From the NCBI GenBank assembly GCA_028023455.1, contig JAQFVV010006197.1:13203254-13267253 (forward strand): DNA of 64,000 bases, in the 5' to 3' direction. Origin of the DNA: Epiperipatus broadwayi (Eukaryota; Onychophora; Udeonychophora; Euonychophora; Peripatidae). Numbering within the stretch: position 1 is the first letter of the stretch; every line of letters starts with the position of its first letter. The notes beneath the pieces were generated by a model. That model saw only the letters and a program-made list of their open reading frames with translations. It ran no database searches and was not told where the DNA came from. The translations under genes were made by a program, and so were the position numbers. Below are positions 62,200 through 64,000 of this stretch, in pieces.

Positions 62200-64000
62200 G
62201 TGGTTTAAAATCAGTTTCATCTATTAGCTCAATTTTGGACTTCTCTTTTTGGGCTTCTGATGATGTGTCATTATAATCTTTTTCTCTCACATGACCTATC
62301 ATTTCTGTTACTGAACTCATTTTTCCTTTCACTGATTTTGGTGGCTAACTCTGATGACTTCTAAGATGATTAATGTGTTTTTGGACTTCATAGCCATTGT
62401 CCAGCTGTATCAATCGCAGTTGCTTCAACAATACTTTTTGATACAACTCCTGTTTGCTACTTTGTGCTCATTATGTCACATATCTATATATTTCACATGA
62501 CCAAATGGTTCTCTTTTTTCATAATCTTAATAGAGACCAAAACTGATATGCGGGTTCACAATTTCATCAACATTTCAGCAGGTGTTTTACTAGTTGCAGA
62601 ACTATGTATAAAATATTAGTAAAACATTGTTGCTGTTAAAGCTTCATGAATATTCTTATAATGATTTTATTTAATGTTAATTTCAACTATTGCACTACTT
62701 TCTCAGCAAACCACTTAAAATCAGAGTGATACAGAGATGTTAGAACATGATGAATTCCCTTGTTAACTAAAAGTCTTAATTGCAATGAAATGAATCTCTC
62801 TCATATATCTGAAATTTGTTTCTGACTACCTGTGTCGTGAACAGTTCACTTAATACTTTTATTGTGTTTTCTGCCCTTGTGTTTTTTTACAATTTTATAT
62901 TCAGTCAATTTCAAATAAGAGTCAATAACTATGAAGAATATATATTCATTAAGTGGTCCATATGTATCCTCTGCCATAGTTTAGTGATTTATGGCCATTA
63001 GACGGTAACTTAACAGAATGACATAATTGACTGTATGCTCAATCTCATGACTCATACTAAGCTATGTTTCCTTCTATAGGAATTAATATGCAGTACCTCA
63101 TTAAAATGCATTCATTGCACATTGACAGACATAGCCATTCCAGAGTGGATCAACGATCCATTTTCTAATTAGTTGATATCCAAAATTCATACACATATTT
63201 GGCATTTTTTACATGACCAATTTTTTTCCCAGCTTATATATAAGTTTAAAATCATAGAATGTCAACATATATATTCATCTCATCATTTGCTGACAGTCAT
63301 GATCTAGAGTCTTCTTTAGATTCCTATTATTCCCAACAGATATCTATGGTCTGTATAGATCTTAAACTCACAACAGTATACAAATTAGTGATTTTTTTTT
63401 TGCAGCAAATGCAATTGTTAAAGCTTCCTTATCTAGCTGTCTATAATTCTCTTCACCTCTACATACTCTATATGAAATAATAGCTCTGATCTATATTCAG
63501 AAGCATCAGTTGTTACGATTACTTCTTGATTGTTTCTGTAATGGAAGTGTTAACATTAACAAGTCTTTAACTTTCTTAACTGCTATGTCTTGCTTGACTC
63601 TCCACTTCCATCACTGTTTTTAACAAATCATATAACCACATTGCAACATGATTTTCTTTTCAGTGAAGTCTCAAAAAAATTTAGTAAACCCATAAATGCT
63701 TGCAAATCAAAGTTTTTTGGTTTAGGTGCACTTTTAATAGCTTTTTCTGGATTTGGGTATTTTCCTTTGTTATTAATAACATGTCCGAAAAACTTCATTT
63801 CTATAGTGAGTCTTATTAGCCACATACCAAAATTCTCTAATCTAGCACATACTTTGTTTATGCATGTTATTAGTTCATTCTTGGTTTCAGTGGTTATCAA
63901 AATATCCAAATAAGAAATGATTCCTTCCATCTTTTGTAGAAGTCCATCCATTTTAGCTTGGAACACATTTGGGGCAATTATTAATCCATATGGCAATTTA
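62200..64000 (-). pseudogene. Ty3/gypsy retrotransposon pol remnant (RT, RNase H, integrase)
   Basis: Read on the minus strand from the right edge. The RT is at 63996-63628 (122-codon open frame): MPYGLIIAPNVFQAKMD is the LPFGL..AP..FQ motif, and YLDILIT is the YLDD(I/V)L box with one Asp codon missing; GLLNFF matches the GL.NYY box. The RNase H lies at about 63540-63390 in broken frames, with T-D-A-S and GEENYRQLDKEALTIAFAA. The integrase is at about 63150-62580: a degenerate zinc-binding LHSG segment, the core GPLNEYIFFIVIDSY, and KGIHHVLTSLYHSD. The tail reaches about 62200. Gag, the start of pol and the 5' LTR would lie beyond the right edge. Several stops and the lost Asp make it inactive. 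Confidence 0.88.

Overview
The window is AT-rich animal nuclear DNA. It holds the 5' part of one recognisable host gene, on the minus strand, whose long introns are filled with mobile elements. The gene encodes the second-largest subunit of RNA polymerase I (POLR1B/RPA2). I assembled eight coding exons from splice sites and protein similarity, running from a start codon at 60271 down to 7562. Together they give the first 213 codons, and the remaining exons must lie beyond the left edge. Spliceosomal introns, RTE, Penelope and Ty3/gypsy retroelements, many foldback elements and one short TTAGGG-type telomeric tract point to a metazoan. Large introns and very AT-rich DNA suggest an invertebrate with a big genome (cnidarian, mollusc or similar), but I cannot name the species.

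Layout from the right (gene 5') end. 62.2-64.0 kb: a decayed Ty3/gypsy pol that runs off the right edge. 60.3-62.2 kb: upstream region of POLR1B with no recognisable gene. 60.27-38.58 kb: exons 1-7, with introns holding the foldback family (58.8-59.7, 56.5-57.6, 44.0-44.7, 41.1-42.2 kb), a LINE fragment (57.6-58.6), a 1.2-kb terminal-inverted-repeat element carrying a telomeric tract (48.7-49.9), an RTE fragment (46.4-47.6) and a Penelope-like element (42.4-43.95).

Intron 7 (38582-7661) is 30.9 kb. It holds another 1.3-kb terminal-inverted-repeat element (36.4-37.7), a 305-bp satellite-like array with inverted units (34.96-36.15), a degenerate minisatellite (31.8-32.5), and a cluster of three RTE copies. 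Copies A and C are arranged head to head and share the same 3' flank, so they sit in a ~2.8-kb inverted repeat (14962-17730 and 24830-27712). A truncated Penelope-like element abuts the left arm. Exon 8 lies at 7562-7660. The left 7.5 kb is intron 8, with two near-perfect hairpin elements (6729-6934, ~1575-1880), a solo LTR (5342-5886) and a foldback fragment (58-265).

The host gene would make a core Pol I subunit for rRNA synthesis. None of the mobile elements looks intact or autonomous; each has frameshifts, stops or altered catalytic motifs. The best biological leads are the mosaic RTE palindrome inside a transcribed intron, the foldback family with an occupied and an empty site in the same window, and the uniformly phase-0 introns of POLR1B. 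I did not find a defence system, CRISPR array, tRNA or rRNA gene.
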